From Acanthopleura granulata (Eukaryota > Mollusca > Polyplacophora > Chitonida > Chitonidae): a DNA stretch of 64,000 bases. A program made the translations under genes and the position numbers. The notes beneath the pieces were generated by a model. The model searched no databases. It was not told where the DNA came from and saw only the letters and a program-made list of their open reading frames with translations. The stretch is taken from assembly GCA_016165875.1 (NCBI GenBank), contig JABBOT010000001.1:16320876-16384875 (forward strand), read 5' to 3'. Every line of letters begins with the position of its first letter. Position 1 is the first letter of the stretch. Shown in pieces: positions 27,201-35,215 of the stretch.

Positions 27201-30200
27201 GTCGACACCTGACCGCTGAATGGAACCCACGCGTATCATAAACTATTATGCATCCCAACACAATGGTCTGGTTGGTTAAGTTTTGCACGCGCCACCTTGC
27301 TGTTAGTTGATATTATTTTCTGCCGTATATAAGCCTATTTCGCTTCTGTAAATATTTTCCTGTTCGAACTGAATTATTTATCTGGTCATCATCTGCGTTT
27401 TAATGCCTCGATAATAGGAAACCCTTCTATTTCCAAACAGCATGACAATGGAAACCTCTCGTCGGAATGAACACGTCATGTTTCACCGCCTTGGGATTTC
27501 TGGAATGAACGGTGTAATACAGGATTCGTGGCCAGTGAACACGTTATCAAAGATTCTCAAGGATTTAGGGCATTCTCAGGTATGGCTTCTTCAATTCCAG
27601 AATTGTGGGCCTAATATAACAAGGCTGTAGTGAACATACACGACATGGGTTCCTTTCCTCGAAAGGTTTAACATGTATAGTTATTTTGGAATACGTTACT
27701 CTAGACTGCATGGTGCTTAAGTGTAATGCTGAATTCCATGTTTCATGTTATTATAATTTTATCTTGACTGTCGTTTTTGTTCAGACGATTGGCGATCATT
27801 TCTGTGTTTACAGCTACATTTGGTACTAGATATTTAGTCCCATATACTGATTAGACACTTCAGATTGCATCTCCAGTTTTTATTCTATACATTTCATAAA
27901 CATGCGGATTTCTTTATGTGCTGCATGGTACAGAAGTCTCATACGTGGTCTTCTCTGCTAAATACCAGCCTGAGGCTCACGTACCGTCACATTGTCGATG
28001 TGAGTTCGATACTAATTACAGGCTGATGACAAGGGGGTGTGACTAACCTTCAAGGCGTTCAAATTACAGGACGCTAACTCTAATTCACGTTTTTTCGCGG
28101 AACACTGTATATATTTAGACTCCTAATAACATGAACAATTGACATACCTTTAAAACTGGAGTCCATCATAATGTGTGGTAAACGCTGAATCCATACCCGG
28201 GTTTTAAAGATGTGAAAAATTTATAACGAGAAATGAACCACCAAATCTCATACTTGAGCTAAGCCAAGCTAAGCCAAGCCATGTTCTGCTTGTTCGAAAA
28301 TTACTTTCAGCAGGACATTTCTTGAGAATGTCTTTTTCTTTTTTTTTTTGAGGGGGGATTGGCTATTTTTCCTTTTTGGGGGGGGGGGGGCACGAAATAT
28401 AAGGCCATTATAAACCACTCGATTTCTATTCTTAAAAACAACCCTGCAGCATGCTGCAAACTATAATTTTGAATACTGAACAAGCAATTCGTTTTCTTTG
28501 CCATGCCATGAAAGAATACCGGTGCATACAACTTGCCATGGATCATCAGGAAAAGTTTTTGAAGCCATGGGTTCTCTTTTTAAACACTCTACTTTGAAAC
28601 GATTTAGCCCAAACTTTCACCACACTTACACTTTGTAATGAGGGAGAACCGTATTGATTTTCAACTACCTTGACCTTTTCCCAAGGTCACTGGGGTCATT
28701 TATGTTAAATTATATAAAATACGTGATAAAAATGATATCTCTTGATGTTTGTAATCAAAGTCTACAAACCTTACCTGACATGAAAATCTGGGGATTTGCA
28801 CGACTTTGCACCATTAGCTGTTTGTCCGTCTGGTCATTTCGGGGTAAACTCTATTGAACAGTTGAACTCAACTTCACCAAACTTATACCACACTTGCACT
28901 TTGTTGTGAGGCAGAGCCTGTTGATTTTAACTGGTCTTGTCTTATTTTTCCTGTCTGTCCTTGCGCCTGTTCAATTAGCTGTAAAGGCTCAATCTCAGTT
29001 TATCCCAAGTTCACCAAACTTATGCCACACCTACACTCCAGCATGATTGAGAACCCTATTAAATTACGGAGATATTGACCATTTCAACGTCACTACAGTC
29101 TTTTAAGTTAAACTTTATGAATGGCAGGTATGATACATAATATCTCTTGGAATTTATATCTATTCGTTACATTGTACGTTCGGGTAAGGCCATGAGATTT
29201 TAAGTACATTGCACGGTACTTCATAAAAAATGGGAATTCCCAGCCCAACCAGACAATGCGGCTCTCAGCTGTGGTCAGTGTTCCTATCTGCTGATCTGAG
29301 ATCGGACAGTAAACCGCTGGTTTTGCTGAACTTTATTCATTGCGATATGCTGCTTTTCCCTGAGCCCTTCCGGTGCATAATATCATGTTTAAAAATGTTC
29401 CCATCCTTGTAGGCCTGTCGCGGGAAGTTCGTGTTGCTGCGTTACGACATAGCCATGGGGTCCCTTTTCTGACGAGACGTCGTCGCTTTCATCACTGCAT
29501 AACATTGGCTTTTAACACGGGAGATAAACCTTGTCCACAAACATCCAGGGCCCGGTTTCATGAATGAATGAATGCTTATTGTTTAACGCCCTACTCAAGA
29601 ATATTTCACTTACACGAAGGCGGTGTCTCCTTGGTGCAGGACGGATTTCCACCGTATCTTTTATCTGGTGCTGCCTCACCGAGACGACTTGCCGAAGACA
29701 CCCAACAAGCCCCCACACCCAGTCACATTATACTGACACCGGCAGGACCAGTCCACCCTCTATCTTATTGCTCAGCGATAGCGAGGAAGCAGGATATACC
29801 ATTTTTTAAAGTCTGGTGTGATCCGACCCAGATTTGAATCCAGATCTCCTCGTCCGAAAGCGGACGCTCTACCAACTGTACCGGGTCCCCGGTTTCATGA
29901 AGCATACTTAGTGCTAAGTAGCACTTAGCTAAGTGTATTTCCTATCTCTACAACATACGTTGTCACTGCAGTTAAGGGAATACTTAGCTAAGTGCGCTTT
30001 ATGAAACTGGGTCAGACATACCTTGCAAATCTTGTGATTACGGTATGTATAGTATTGATTATTGTACATCCGCACATCTTAATACACAATGATTTGCCCT
30101 AGCCTGTCGCAAAGCGACAACGTCACCACGATGTCGTAACATCACAACTTGAAAATTCCATATTAGACGAAGTACCTAAATCTGCGTCTACGGTAAACCC

Positions 30201-30604
30201 TCTTGCCACTATCAAGTAAATAAATACTCATTCTTTCATTTCTTTTTTTTATTTAGAGACGCATTGATGTTTTGAAGATGGATATTGAATCAAGTGAATG
30301 GCCCACACTGAAAACCGGTTTCGAAGATGGAGCTTTTGACAACGTTGCCCAAGTCTTAATTGAGGTCCACGGTCTTCTGAAAAGTTCAAAGCCGGAAATT
30401 TTAGAATATCTGGATAATCTGAGAACATTAAGACTGCATGGTTATAGAATATTTTACAGTCATAAAAACTCAAATTGTTATGAGAGATTCAAAAAACGCC
30501 CTCTGGGATACCCCTTGAAGACAAACTGCTACGAGATTCACATGATGAAAATACCCTCTTGTGCCAGTATTAAACCTCTCCGAGGTCAAGATAACATTAA
30601 ATGA
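5907..30604 (+). CDS. METTL24: Membrane-anchored METTL24-like methyltransferase (FkbM fold), 7 exons
   Basis: Seven exons join in phase: 5907-6029, 18744-18797, 19659-19759, 21776-21907, 22735-22809, 27441-27579 and 30257-30604, all with GT/AG introns, giving 323 residues (human METTL24 is about 366). Residues 1-8 are basic and about 9-23 hydrophobic, as in a type II signal anchor, so a luminal or Golgi location is inferred. The family core is clear: DGGWEVC (113-119), VYSFG (133-137) followed by INNDFSFD, FDPS (159-162, across the exon 5/6 junction), KMDIESSEW (215-223) and LIEVH (242-246). These match the Rossmann-type, SAM-dependent FkbM methyltransferase superfamily; the D217 and E219 region is the usual acidic motif. 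The substrate of the METTL24 group is not known to me. Exons 4-7 are secure. Exons 1-3 rest on phase, splice signals and plausibility. A related paralogue of METTL24 is possible, since such genes are often duplicated in lophotrochozoans. Confidence 0.85.
7790..7968 (+). repeat. Two-copy tandem duplication (about 90-100 bp unit)
   Basis: Two diverged copies of a unit follow each other: each starts with GTCGCGT, continues through GTGTGAT and contains AGTTTGGCAAGGTG and CAGGTTGGCAAG, ending in CCAGT (about 7803-7872 and 7893-7968). Immediately upstream (7748-7790) is a short GGTGGTACC...GGGACG duplication. It lies in intron 1 of the methyltransferase gene. Confidence 0.6.
8480..8850 (-). pseudogene. 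Degenerate copy of the CxxCxxxxH orphan family
   Basis: Read on the minus strand, about 8710-8830 resembles the gene at 13434-13988 in both DNA and protein. The motif EKQCEGCRVNHSTQTRLTCL, followed by QEW, aligns with SEEQCEGCRVDH there. The bases upstream, with the shared ATTCTGAATAA / ATTCTAAATAA and the ...CTTAATA / CCTTGTTGATAAA region, also align. Stops and frameshifts break it. Unlike the longer copy, this one keeps the full C-x2-C-x4-H...C-L order, which looks like the ancestral zinc-ligand pattern. It sits 5 kb from its relative in the same intron and orientation. Confidence 0.55.
9113..9205. repeat. (CA)n(TA)n compound microsatellite
   Basis: About 15 CA units are followed by about 30 TA units with one TG interruption. 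It is in intron 1 of the methyltransferase gene. Confidence 0.95.
9755..9842 (+). repeat. Dispersed repeat piece, copy 1
   Basis: Shares GAGGCGACAGGGTTGAGTCA, CAGGAGCTCAA, TTCTCCCA and GGAGCACGGCATTCA with the reverse complement of 16130-16205. The pair is in opposite orientations 6.3 kb apart within the same intron. Family unknown. Confidence 0.6.
13434..13988 (-). CDS. Orphan protein with CxxCxxxxH motif, probably carried by a mobile element
   Basis: A 184-codon minus-strand frame begins at an ATG with an in-frame TGA seven codons upstream. Residues 1-110 are mixed, with WDPSSWPCYQQC and a Ser/Pro-rich part. About residues 110-135 form a helix-like segment (ENSILNNLMWSAMMEHITPL). Then comes SEEQCEGCRVDHP, a likely metal-binding CxxCxxxxH, with further His/Cys in NVHKCHL. 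A diverged copy with the same motif lies 5 kb away, so this is a repeated family and not a host single-copy gene. I recall similar CxGCxxxHPSQxxHxCL blocks in repeated proteins of unknown function from aquatic invertebrates, but cannot name the family. It could be part of a DNA transposon or an integrated viral element. It lies inside an intron of the plus-strand gene, on the opposite strand. Confidence 0.45.
   Translation of the reverse strand: MECFWKAQLFAEDPLVECKYITKQIVLSNNRFVGITLEKKGLCLQLSSWDPSSWPCYQQCSMTAGRCHYLDPTRLRRVLGKTDEAVSQSANTSVSFPPPSIPLTAAENSILNNLMWSAMMEHITPLVDKVSEEQCEGCRVDHPIIVNKARQYLQGRNVHKCHLNFSKMYLQSLTGRLGEDEEAM
15296..15885 (+). repeat. Undescribed ~600-bp dispersed repeat (copy 1)
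   Basis: From AAACCTGTTTGAAATT to GTCTTTCACTTTAA this copy aligns over its whole length, with small gaps, to the reverse complement of 31583-32192. Shared blocks include GAATTATCTTCGTTT, GCCCATGCTTTTAAG, GACCAATCAGA, AACATGTAAT, TATGTTTTAATTATAACAAG, AACACAACCCT, TTACTACAGTCTCAG and CAACCTTTTTGGCAAA. Neither copy has a long open frame, and I see no clear terminal inverted repeats. By eye identity is roughly three in four positions. Confidence 0.7.
16128..16208 (-). repeat. Dispersed repeat piece, copy 2
   Basis: Inverted partner of 9755-9842. On the plus strand it reads TGCCGTGCTCC, GGGAGAACGG, GAGCTCCTGGGGTTCTGACT and CAACCCTGTCGCCTCTC. The high identity over about 80 bp points to a transposon end or SINE fragment. 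Confidence 0.6.
18744..18797 (+). CDS. METTL24: METTL24-like exon 2 (stem region)
   Basis: A 54-nt phase 0/0 exon between TTTCAG and GTCAGT, coding for NCNCEHTDLKRNRGHVAK. It is polar and cysteine-containing, as expected for a stem between membrane anchor and catalytic domain. Being short and poorly conserved, it is the least certain exon along with exon 1. Confidence 0.6.
18930..19170. repeat. Degenerate tandem array of ~60-bp units
   Basis: GCCATCCCTG followed by a variable ATCCCC / TTCCC and an AACC segment recurs about five times (near 18975, 19010, 19068, 19110 and 19150), with uneven spacing. It lies in intron 2 of the methyltransferase gene. No coding sense is evident. Confidence 0.5.
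19659..19759 (+). CDS. METTL24: METTL24-like exon 3
   Basis: Phase 0 at the start, two extra bases at the end (AC, completed to Thr by exon 4). Codes for an acidic helix-like segment ending in ITEEQLIDVYHT, which leads directly into the YVSNTEVVCQKMLRMG start of the conserved domain. Donor GTGAGC. Confidence 0.72.
19959..20087 (+). mobile_element. Short palindromic MITE-like element, copy 1
   Basis: A 129-bp element with GGCCCCAGTTTCA at one end and TGAAACCGGGGCC at the other. Inside are paired ACTTAGCTAAGTATTCCC and GGGATACTTAGCGCTAAGTG arms around GACAACGTATGTTGTAGAGA. It has no coding capacity. A second copy in the opposite orientation is at 29884-30013, and a decayed third at about 43824-43928. 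Confidence 0.75.
21020..21247 (+). mobile_element. SINE-A copy, near full length
   Basis: Runs from GATTGGTGTCTTAGCCC through CAAGAATAT, CGACGGCGGCCAGCATTATG and GGAAACCCACGCCATCCGCA to TCACGGAGGCCCCTC. Read on the minus strand, it begins with an A-box-like segment (TGACCGAGGAGGTTAGCC), followed by a B-box-like GAGTTCAATTC, so the RNA polymerase III promoter would be on the minus strand. It lies in intron 3 of the methyltransferase gene. Confidence 0.8.
21776..21907 (+). CDS. METTL24: METTL24-like exon 4 (start of catalytic domain)
   Basis: Starts after TTTCAG with one base that completes the split Thr codon and ends with two bases of a Gly codon at GTGAGA. It codes for the CQKMLRMG, GDGGWEVCDDP and NNCIVYSFG blocks. 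The DGGWxxC motif followed by xCxVYSFG is the hallmark opening of the METTL24 group. Confidence 0.88.
22735..22809 (+). CDS. METTL24: METTL24-like exon 5
   Basis: Acceptor TTTCAG, donor GTAATA, phase 1 in and 2 out. Codes for INNDFSFDNMVGVYYGCEV and HSFDP, completing the glycine motif and the acidic loop that normally binds the SAM ribose (FDPS). It is followed by the 4.6-kb intron that holds the minisatellite. Confidence 0.87.
23004..25716. repeat. 36-bp minisatellite, about 75 units
   Basis: A head-to-tail array whose unit is about ACTGTGAGGAATACCCAACA + CGACACCAGCTCAACT (36 bp). Unit variants (TTGCTCATCT, GGCACATCT, ACACCACAGTCACTCAG) recur in a higher-order order: the CTCTACACCACAGTCACTCA type returns at steps of 108, 144, 216, 324 and 360 bp, all multiples of 36. 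One 12-bp phase slip occurs near 24820. Because 36 is a multiple of three and the unit has no stop in several frames, long repetitive reading frames appear on both strands (period 12 residues). The array lies wholly inside intron 5 of the methyltransferase gene. Confidence 0.95.
26931..27074. repeat. 14-bp exact inverted repeat enclosing 116 bp
   Basis: ACAAAGGGGTCCAA at 26931-26944 and its exact reverse complement TTGGACCCCTTTGT at 27061-27074. The interior has a further short hairpin around AGTGCATTTGTGCTCAGAAAGCAC. It could be the ends of a small non-autonomous DNA transposon. It lies in intron 5 of the methyltransferase gene. Confidence 0.5.
27441..27579 (+). CDS. METTL24: METTL24-like exon 6
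   Basis: Acceptor AACAG, donor GTATGG, ends in phase 0. The first base completes Ser of FDPS. The exon then codes for MTMETSRRNEHVMFHRLGIS, and after it SWPVNTLSKILKDLGHSQ. This agrees with the METTL24 pattern of a basic EHVxFHxLGLS strand and a TLxxIxxxLGH helix. Confidence 0.87.
28590..29150 (+). repeat. Three diverged copies of a dispersed or tandem repeat
   Basis: The phrase TTCACCAAACTTA, followed by CCACAC and CACTTTG, then GAGAACC and TGATTTT, occurs near 28615, 28875 and 29010. Copies 1 and 3 extend into a common AAGTTAAA...ATGATA...ATCTCTTGG block about 120 bp further on. The copies are roughly 135-260 bp apart, in the intron before the last methyltransferase exon. Confidence 0.55.
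29565..29882 (-). mobile_element. SINE-B copy (tRNA-derived)
   Basis: On the minus strand it starts with a tRNA-like head: GTACAGTTGGTAGAGCGTCC (A box like) and GGATTCAAATCTGG (B box like). A body follows with AAAAATGGTAT and GTCAGTATAATGTGACTGGG, and it ends in AAGTGAAATATTCTTGAG and GGCGTTAAAC. The end resembles the SINE-A core, so the two families share a tail. Relatives: 54020-54335, fragments at 53262-53385 and 37283-37395, and, in the opposite orientation, 32255-32500. Confidence 0.7.
29884..30013 (-). mobile_element. Short palindromic MITE-like element, copy 2
   Basis: Inverted copy of the 19959-20087 element: TCCCCGGTTTCATGAAGC at one end and CTTTATGAAACTGGGTC at the other, with TCTCTACAACATACGTTGTC in the middle. 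It abuts the tRNA-like end of the SINE-B copy at 29565-29882. Confidence 0.72.
30257..30604 (+). CDS. METTL24: METTL24-like exon 7 (last)
   Basis: Starts after TTTAG in phase 0 with RRIDVLKMDIESSEWPTL, the FkbM acidic motif, then LIEVHGLL, and ends at TGA 30602-30604. The C-terminal CYERF and NCYEIHMMK blocks are the usual end of the fold; a 10-20 residue variable tail follows. I saw no clear AATAAA in the next 500 bp. Confidence 0.9.
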   Translation, partial: RRIDVLKMDIESSEWPTLKTGFEDGAFDNVAQVLIEVHGLLKSSKPEILEYLDNLRTLRLHGYRIFYSHKNSNCYERFKKRPLGYPLKTNCYEIHMMKIPSCASIKPLRGQDNIK

Positions 30605-31582
30605 AAACTTCAACCAGTCAACGATAGTAACTGAACTTGGTGTAAGGATGAAAACTTCAACCCATGAACGATAGCTATCCGTGTGTATGCCCAAATCATA
30701 TATACCACGATATCAACAGCTGTCATTTAAGTCAGGGTTTTGCCACCGTCTTAAGTCTGTCGACACCTCGGTATGGACTATTAACAACAGTTCACGCAGA
30801 TGAGCACAGTGCACGCTAATTTAGTTACCATGTCAACCCCGGCATAGCGAACAACTGGAGATGTAGCCCGGACACAAAATTCATACCTGCTTATATGGCA
30901 GATATCAAAGAATAGAAATCACGTTGAATTTGTCATAAAATTTGACCTCCATTTTCACTCTGGTTTATAAGGGCAACATTGTGGAACTCACTCTCAGATG
31001 ATGTGAAGATGTTCCCAAACTTAAATCTCTTTAAATATAAAGTTAAGATCTAGAAAGAATAATATAGAATATGTTTTATATTTTTAAATGCCTTTGGAGA
31101 TTATGACCAAATTATCTTTCTTTATATTTGTCTATTACAGGTATTTGAGTGTAGCCAGACACGCTAGTGTGGCTGGTGCCTATATCTATTGTTGCTAGAA
31201 AATTTTAATTCAAAACCTTGGATATTTATCATATTTTACTACATATATAAACCTTACTTGAATGTAATTAACACCTATGACTTAAATGTGTGGTGATGAT
31301 ATAAATATTTTTATAAATGGTGTATATATGTTTTCACGCTGTCGTTTCACTGTTATGGGTTTAATTGATTACTGTTGCAGAACTTTTTATTCAAAACTTT
31401 TCACTTGAAATGAGAGGGGTATGTTTTAGGGTAAAGGAAACCGGAGTGTTAATCTGAGTAAGACGTTCACCGGGCTGCTTCTTGTCACCAAGGCCCCGCG
31501 ACCAACGAGGATGAGAGAATCTACAAATTCCCTGTCCCAAAAACATTAATGAGAAATGCGCAGTTTCTATTATTCATACATT
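30605..31582. other. Intergenic sequence after the METTL24-like gene
   Basis: The 3' UTR of the methyltransferase is expected at the start. The phrase GATGAAAACTTCAACC is repeated (AAATGAAAACTTCAACCAGT near 30600 and GGATGAAAACTTCAACCCAT near 30647). Nothing else is recognised. Confidence 0.45.
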
Positions 31583-32192
31583 ATGCGGTACTTAAAGTGA
31601 AAGACAGCGCATGTTCTAAATTAAGTTTGCCAAAAAGGTTGCGCACTATTATGTTCATTTCGGTAAAGTAATTCTTCTAACAGCCACTACGATGGTGAAA
31701 ACTGACATTTGACCGTGCTCCTTCGGCCATTATGAAACGTGGCCATCCTGTCTAGGTTGTGACGTAATTGTTCCTAGCGTGGAAAACTCTTGTCGACTGA
31801 GACTGTAGTAAGCTGCTAGGGTTGTGTTTGTAACTTAAGTACATATGTAAATTTTTAACGTGAAATGATCAAGAAACTTTTTCCCGCCACAACGCAATGG
31901 TCTGGAAATACTTTGCAGCGTTGTTCACCGATGTGCTTGTTATAATTAAAACATATAACCTTAAAACGTTGTGCTGTTCCTATGACATTACATGTTACAC
32001 TGACAGACAACTCAGAACATTCACGTCAAAGCTTGTAAACAGCTGATATCTCCTAACTCTCTGATTGGTCAATCTCTCATAAGCTTAAAAGCATGGGCGC
32101 TTTTAGATCCCCATTCGGCAGCATAATACTCCACACTTCAAACGAAGATAATTCAGCAAGGATTTCATACAATTTCAAACAGGTTTGACTTT
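31583..32192 (-). repeat. Undescribed ~600-bp dispersed repeat (copy 2)
   Basis: Reverse-complement partner of 15296-15885, aligning from TAAAGTGAAAGACA at 31593 to TTTCAAACAGGTTT at 32186. Similarity stops sharply at both ends (flanks CGGTACT and GACTTTGAACC here), which defines the element's borders. It is in the opposite orientation and about 16 kb away. Confidence 0.7.
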
Positions 32193-32254
32193 GAACCGCA
32201 AAGGAAACCCATAAGAACCCAAGGGATGCCACCTTGCCAGGTATCCCTGACTTC

Positions 32255-32500
32255 AGCGGACCTTACAGAGCTTTTGTAAGTTGGCGCTCATCGTAAGTCG
32301 AACAGACCGAGCGTTGGCATGCAGGTATCAGTATAATGTGACTGGAGGTGGCGGTCTGGGAGGGAGTGTTTCCAGTGACGCAGCACCATAACTTGTCGGC
32401 ATTGGATCCGACCTGCAAGAAGACATATCGTCGTGAAATGACAGAAGTAATGTTGAAAGCGACGTTAAAGCCCAATCGAGCAAATGTTGTTTTCAAGGGA
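32255..32500 (+). mobile_element. SINE-B copy, partial
   Basis: Contains GTATCAGTATAATGTGACTG, GGTGGCGGTCTGGGAGGG and GTGACGCAGCACCATAA, and ends in AAGCGACGTTAAAGCCCAAT. It parallels the reverse complement of 29565-29760. The tRNA-like head is not recognisable. Confidence 0.55.
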
Positions 32501-34217
32501 TTTCGTTCAGGTACAAATAACAACCATGACGTATCTAAACTGCGGTAATACTAGAGACATTTCTTCTCCGGCGTAGTTAAGTGTTCCTAATCTTACATCT
32601 ATCTTCAAGGACACGATAACAAGTTTCTGTTAAGAGTAAACTGGCGCAAGAATGAACATTACCTATTTGCTATTAATAAAGGTTTATTTGCCAGACATAT
32701 TTTGATATGTATTATAAATTCACAATACATATTTCTAAATGATGCTCGCACCATATGCTATACGTTCCATCTTCCAGTCTATACAACGGCAGAGTTGTGC
32801 TCACAGAGATGACATCGGATTGGTAGCCGTGAAGAAATTTGGCCCATCTTTTGGCGTATGATGGTAGTAATCATGACAAGTGTCAACACTCTTTGCCATA
32901 TGTCTTGGTTCTAAAATTACAACACAAAACTTGTCCATGAAGACAGCAAGTCATAAGAAAATATAATATTATAATAACATATTATATACCATTTACGTTC
33001 AGCCGTCTGCATGTGTCGCACGAACGGGTTTAGAAGATTGTTAGTGTTCAAAACACATTGCCTCTTGTCTATCTGCCAGACAACTGAAGTATATCATAGG
33101 GCAAAGCAAGCGTGTTTTAATCCAGTAGTACAAAAAAAAAGCAGTTCGGGTTAGGTGTGGATTTGGCCCATTTCAGTTACCGCGATGTTGGGTAACGATT
33201 CGGTCGATTTCTCTTACGACATGATTTGACTCATTTCAATTACCATGTGGTGTGGCGAGGATTTGGTCCATTCCATTTACCGGTATGGACTCCTTTTGTA
33301 ATATTTTAGCAAGAGGCGTGGATGATTCGCAACAAATCTATACCCAAATCATTCAGCCGAAAATGAGACGAAACACTGGCGGTCAAGTCTCATGATTCAT
33401 GATGGAAGCATGACACAGAGGTGATAATGACACTTATCCCAGTTTCTTTAAGCTGGGTGCGCTCTGACGTTGAACTCAGTAACATCGATGGACTAACATT
33501 TTTTCACAACCAGGGTAATCTCAAAATCCTTCAGGCCATGTCGGCCTATTTTCTGAATAGCACATCCCAGCCATCAGCAACAAAAGGCCGACTCGACGAA
33601 CTCGTTCAGGGCCAAACCTCGACCAACCCGGACTGGGACAAATATACACAGTTGAAGTATACCATCCCTTTAGCCCTTCCTTTACATTACTTATTAAATA
33701 AACGAGATAAATTAAAGTACAAAATTTAATATTTACGGCTTTAGACTCATAGTTGTACGTGGGTTCTGTTATGATAATGATCATAATTATAACGATGATG
33801 ATTATAATTATAACATATAATAAAAATATGTTTTAGGGTTACACAAGCTTTGGGCCTTCTTGTCGAAGGTCAATGTCAAGTGAAAAACCACTTTTATTTC
33901 AAACAATATGGACGATATGCTAAAGAATATCCGTGCAACAGTGCCAAACTTACAAGTCAACAGCATAACCCATTCACTGGCTGCTGTTGTATAAACATTC
34001 TTGACATCCGGTTTATATTATAAACGAACTCTTCATTTTTATAACAAACTTTAAGTTTTCTACCAAGACATTCTCACCATTATGAAGCAATTAAAATGCT
34101 GAATATAAATTTCGAACCTAATCTAGCGTGTTCCTTTCACTAATAAAACCAAACCAAACTGTGTATGTGTTTACAGGTTTGCCAATTTGTCGAGCGCATA
34201 CATATACTTACAGCAGA
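32501..34217. other. Intergenic, no gene seen
   Basis: At 33140-33290 a roughly 70-bp unit (GATTTGGCCCATTTCAGTTACC) is repeated three times in diverged form (GATTTGACTCATTTCAATTACC, GATTTGGTCCATTCCATTTACC). A plus-strand frame at 33421-33729 has no recognisable content. TTTATT at about 33893 could be a polyadenylation signal for the minus-strand peptide gene. Confidence 0.45.
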
Positions 34218-34454
34218 TTACCAGTAGCACTCGGCCGTACCCCCACACACTAACTCATTCTCATAGCAAATACACCCCAATGTACAGTTATTTTCTTCGT
34301 CAAACTGAGAAAATTCGTCCTCCGACGTGCAGCCGGCTGGAGTGGTGATTGGGCTCGTGGTTGCAGGAAGCGTGGTAGGCGGGTGTGTTGGAGGCATTTC
34401 TGCCTCCAAAAGCACAACTCCCATCAAAACCAACAGGATACATCGTGACAACAT
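34218..34454 (-). CDS. Small secreted six-cysteine peptide
   Basis: Codes for 78 residues from ATG at 34454. Residues about 2-18 are a hydrophobic signal peptide (LSRCILLVLMGVVLLEA). Next comes a Pro/Thr-rich linker (PPTHPPTTLPATTSPITTP, about 21-39), likely O-glycosylated or flexible. A C-terminal module has six cysteines spaced C-x13-C-x3-C-x-C-x6-C-x5-C and ends in ECYW. This resembles, without matching exactly, pacifastin-like or VWC-like small disulfide modules, so a role as an inhibitor, matrix or defence peptide can only be guessed. The frame opens further upstream, but only to a GTG. The stop is followed 6 bp later by a strong donor (CTGCT/GTAAGTAT), so the transcript may have an intron in its 3' UTR, or a longer isoform. 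Confidence 0.6.
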   Translation of the reverse strand: MLSRCILLVLMGVVLLEAEMPPTHPPTTLPATTSPITTPAGCTSEDEFSQFDEENNCTLGCICYENELVCGGTAECYW

Positions 34455-35037
34455 CGTGTGGACTGGTAAGAGCTGGTACACAGATAGTTACTGATTAGCT
34501 GTCAGGATTGACGGCCTCTTATTGCTAAATACTTCAGCGTATTTCGGTAACAGATGGTGATTTGTAATACAGTCGCGTAAGGTTGACACACACGCCAACG
34601 GTGAATATAAGCCCAGATATGAGTGAGTTTTAATCATTACAATAAGTTTATTAATATTCCAATTTGAAAATACCACCGGTATTATTTGATCTGTTAGACG
34701 ACAAGCGCTTGTGATTGACTTGGTATGAAGGTACACGTTTTCATATTCCAGTTGTTATCACTGGATAAGCCATATATTTGAACTCCGGAAAACTTGTCTG
34801 GGACGTCAATTCTCTGGACATGATTAATACTTTGCACGTCCTGAACGATGTTGAGTAAAATAAACATTTGAAAACCAGGTTAGTCTTTGCATTGTTCGCT
34901 GACATTGAGTCTGTGACATGTCAGACGAAGTATAGCTTATATTACATGATACTTTGTTTGCTTGGTGTTAAACCTGGGTGTCAGTTTCAGTTTAATCACA
35001 TCACCACCCTGTCTCAGATTCATAGATGACTGGTCAA
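34455..35037. other. Intergenic, putative promoter side of the secreted peptide gene
   Basis: No gene seen. The minus-strand 5' UTR and promoter of the small peptide should be in the first few hundred bases. Confidence 0.4.
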
Positions 35038-35043
35038 TTTAAT

Positions 35044-35074
<31 letters not shown>

Positions 35075-35215
35075 TTTCATTGGTGTTTTACGCCGTGCTC
35101 AAGAATAGTTCACTCATACGATGGCGGCCAGCATTAGGTGGGAGGAAACCGAGCAGAGCCCGGGGGAAACCCACGACCACATCCGCAGATTGCTGGCAGA
35201 CCTTCTGGTCAATTT
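35038..35215 (+). mobile_element. SINE-A copy with (TTTA)n tail
   Basis: About ten TTTA units are followed by CATTGGTGTTTTACGCCGTG, CTCAAGAATAGTTCACTCAT, ACGATGGCGGCCAGCATTAG and GGGGGAAACCCACGACCA, ending at TGGCAGACCTT. The tRNA-like head is missing, so this is truncated at that end. Confidence 0.8.
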
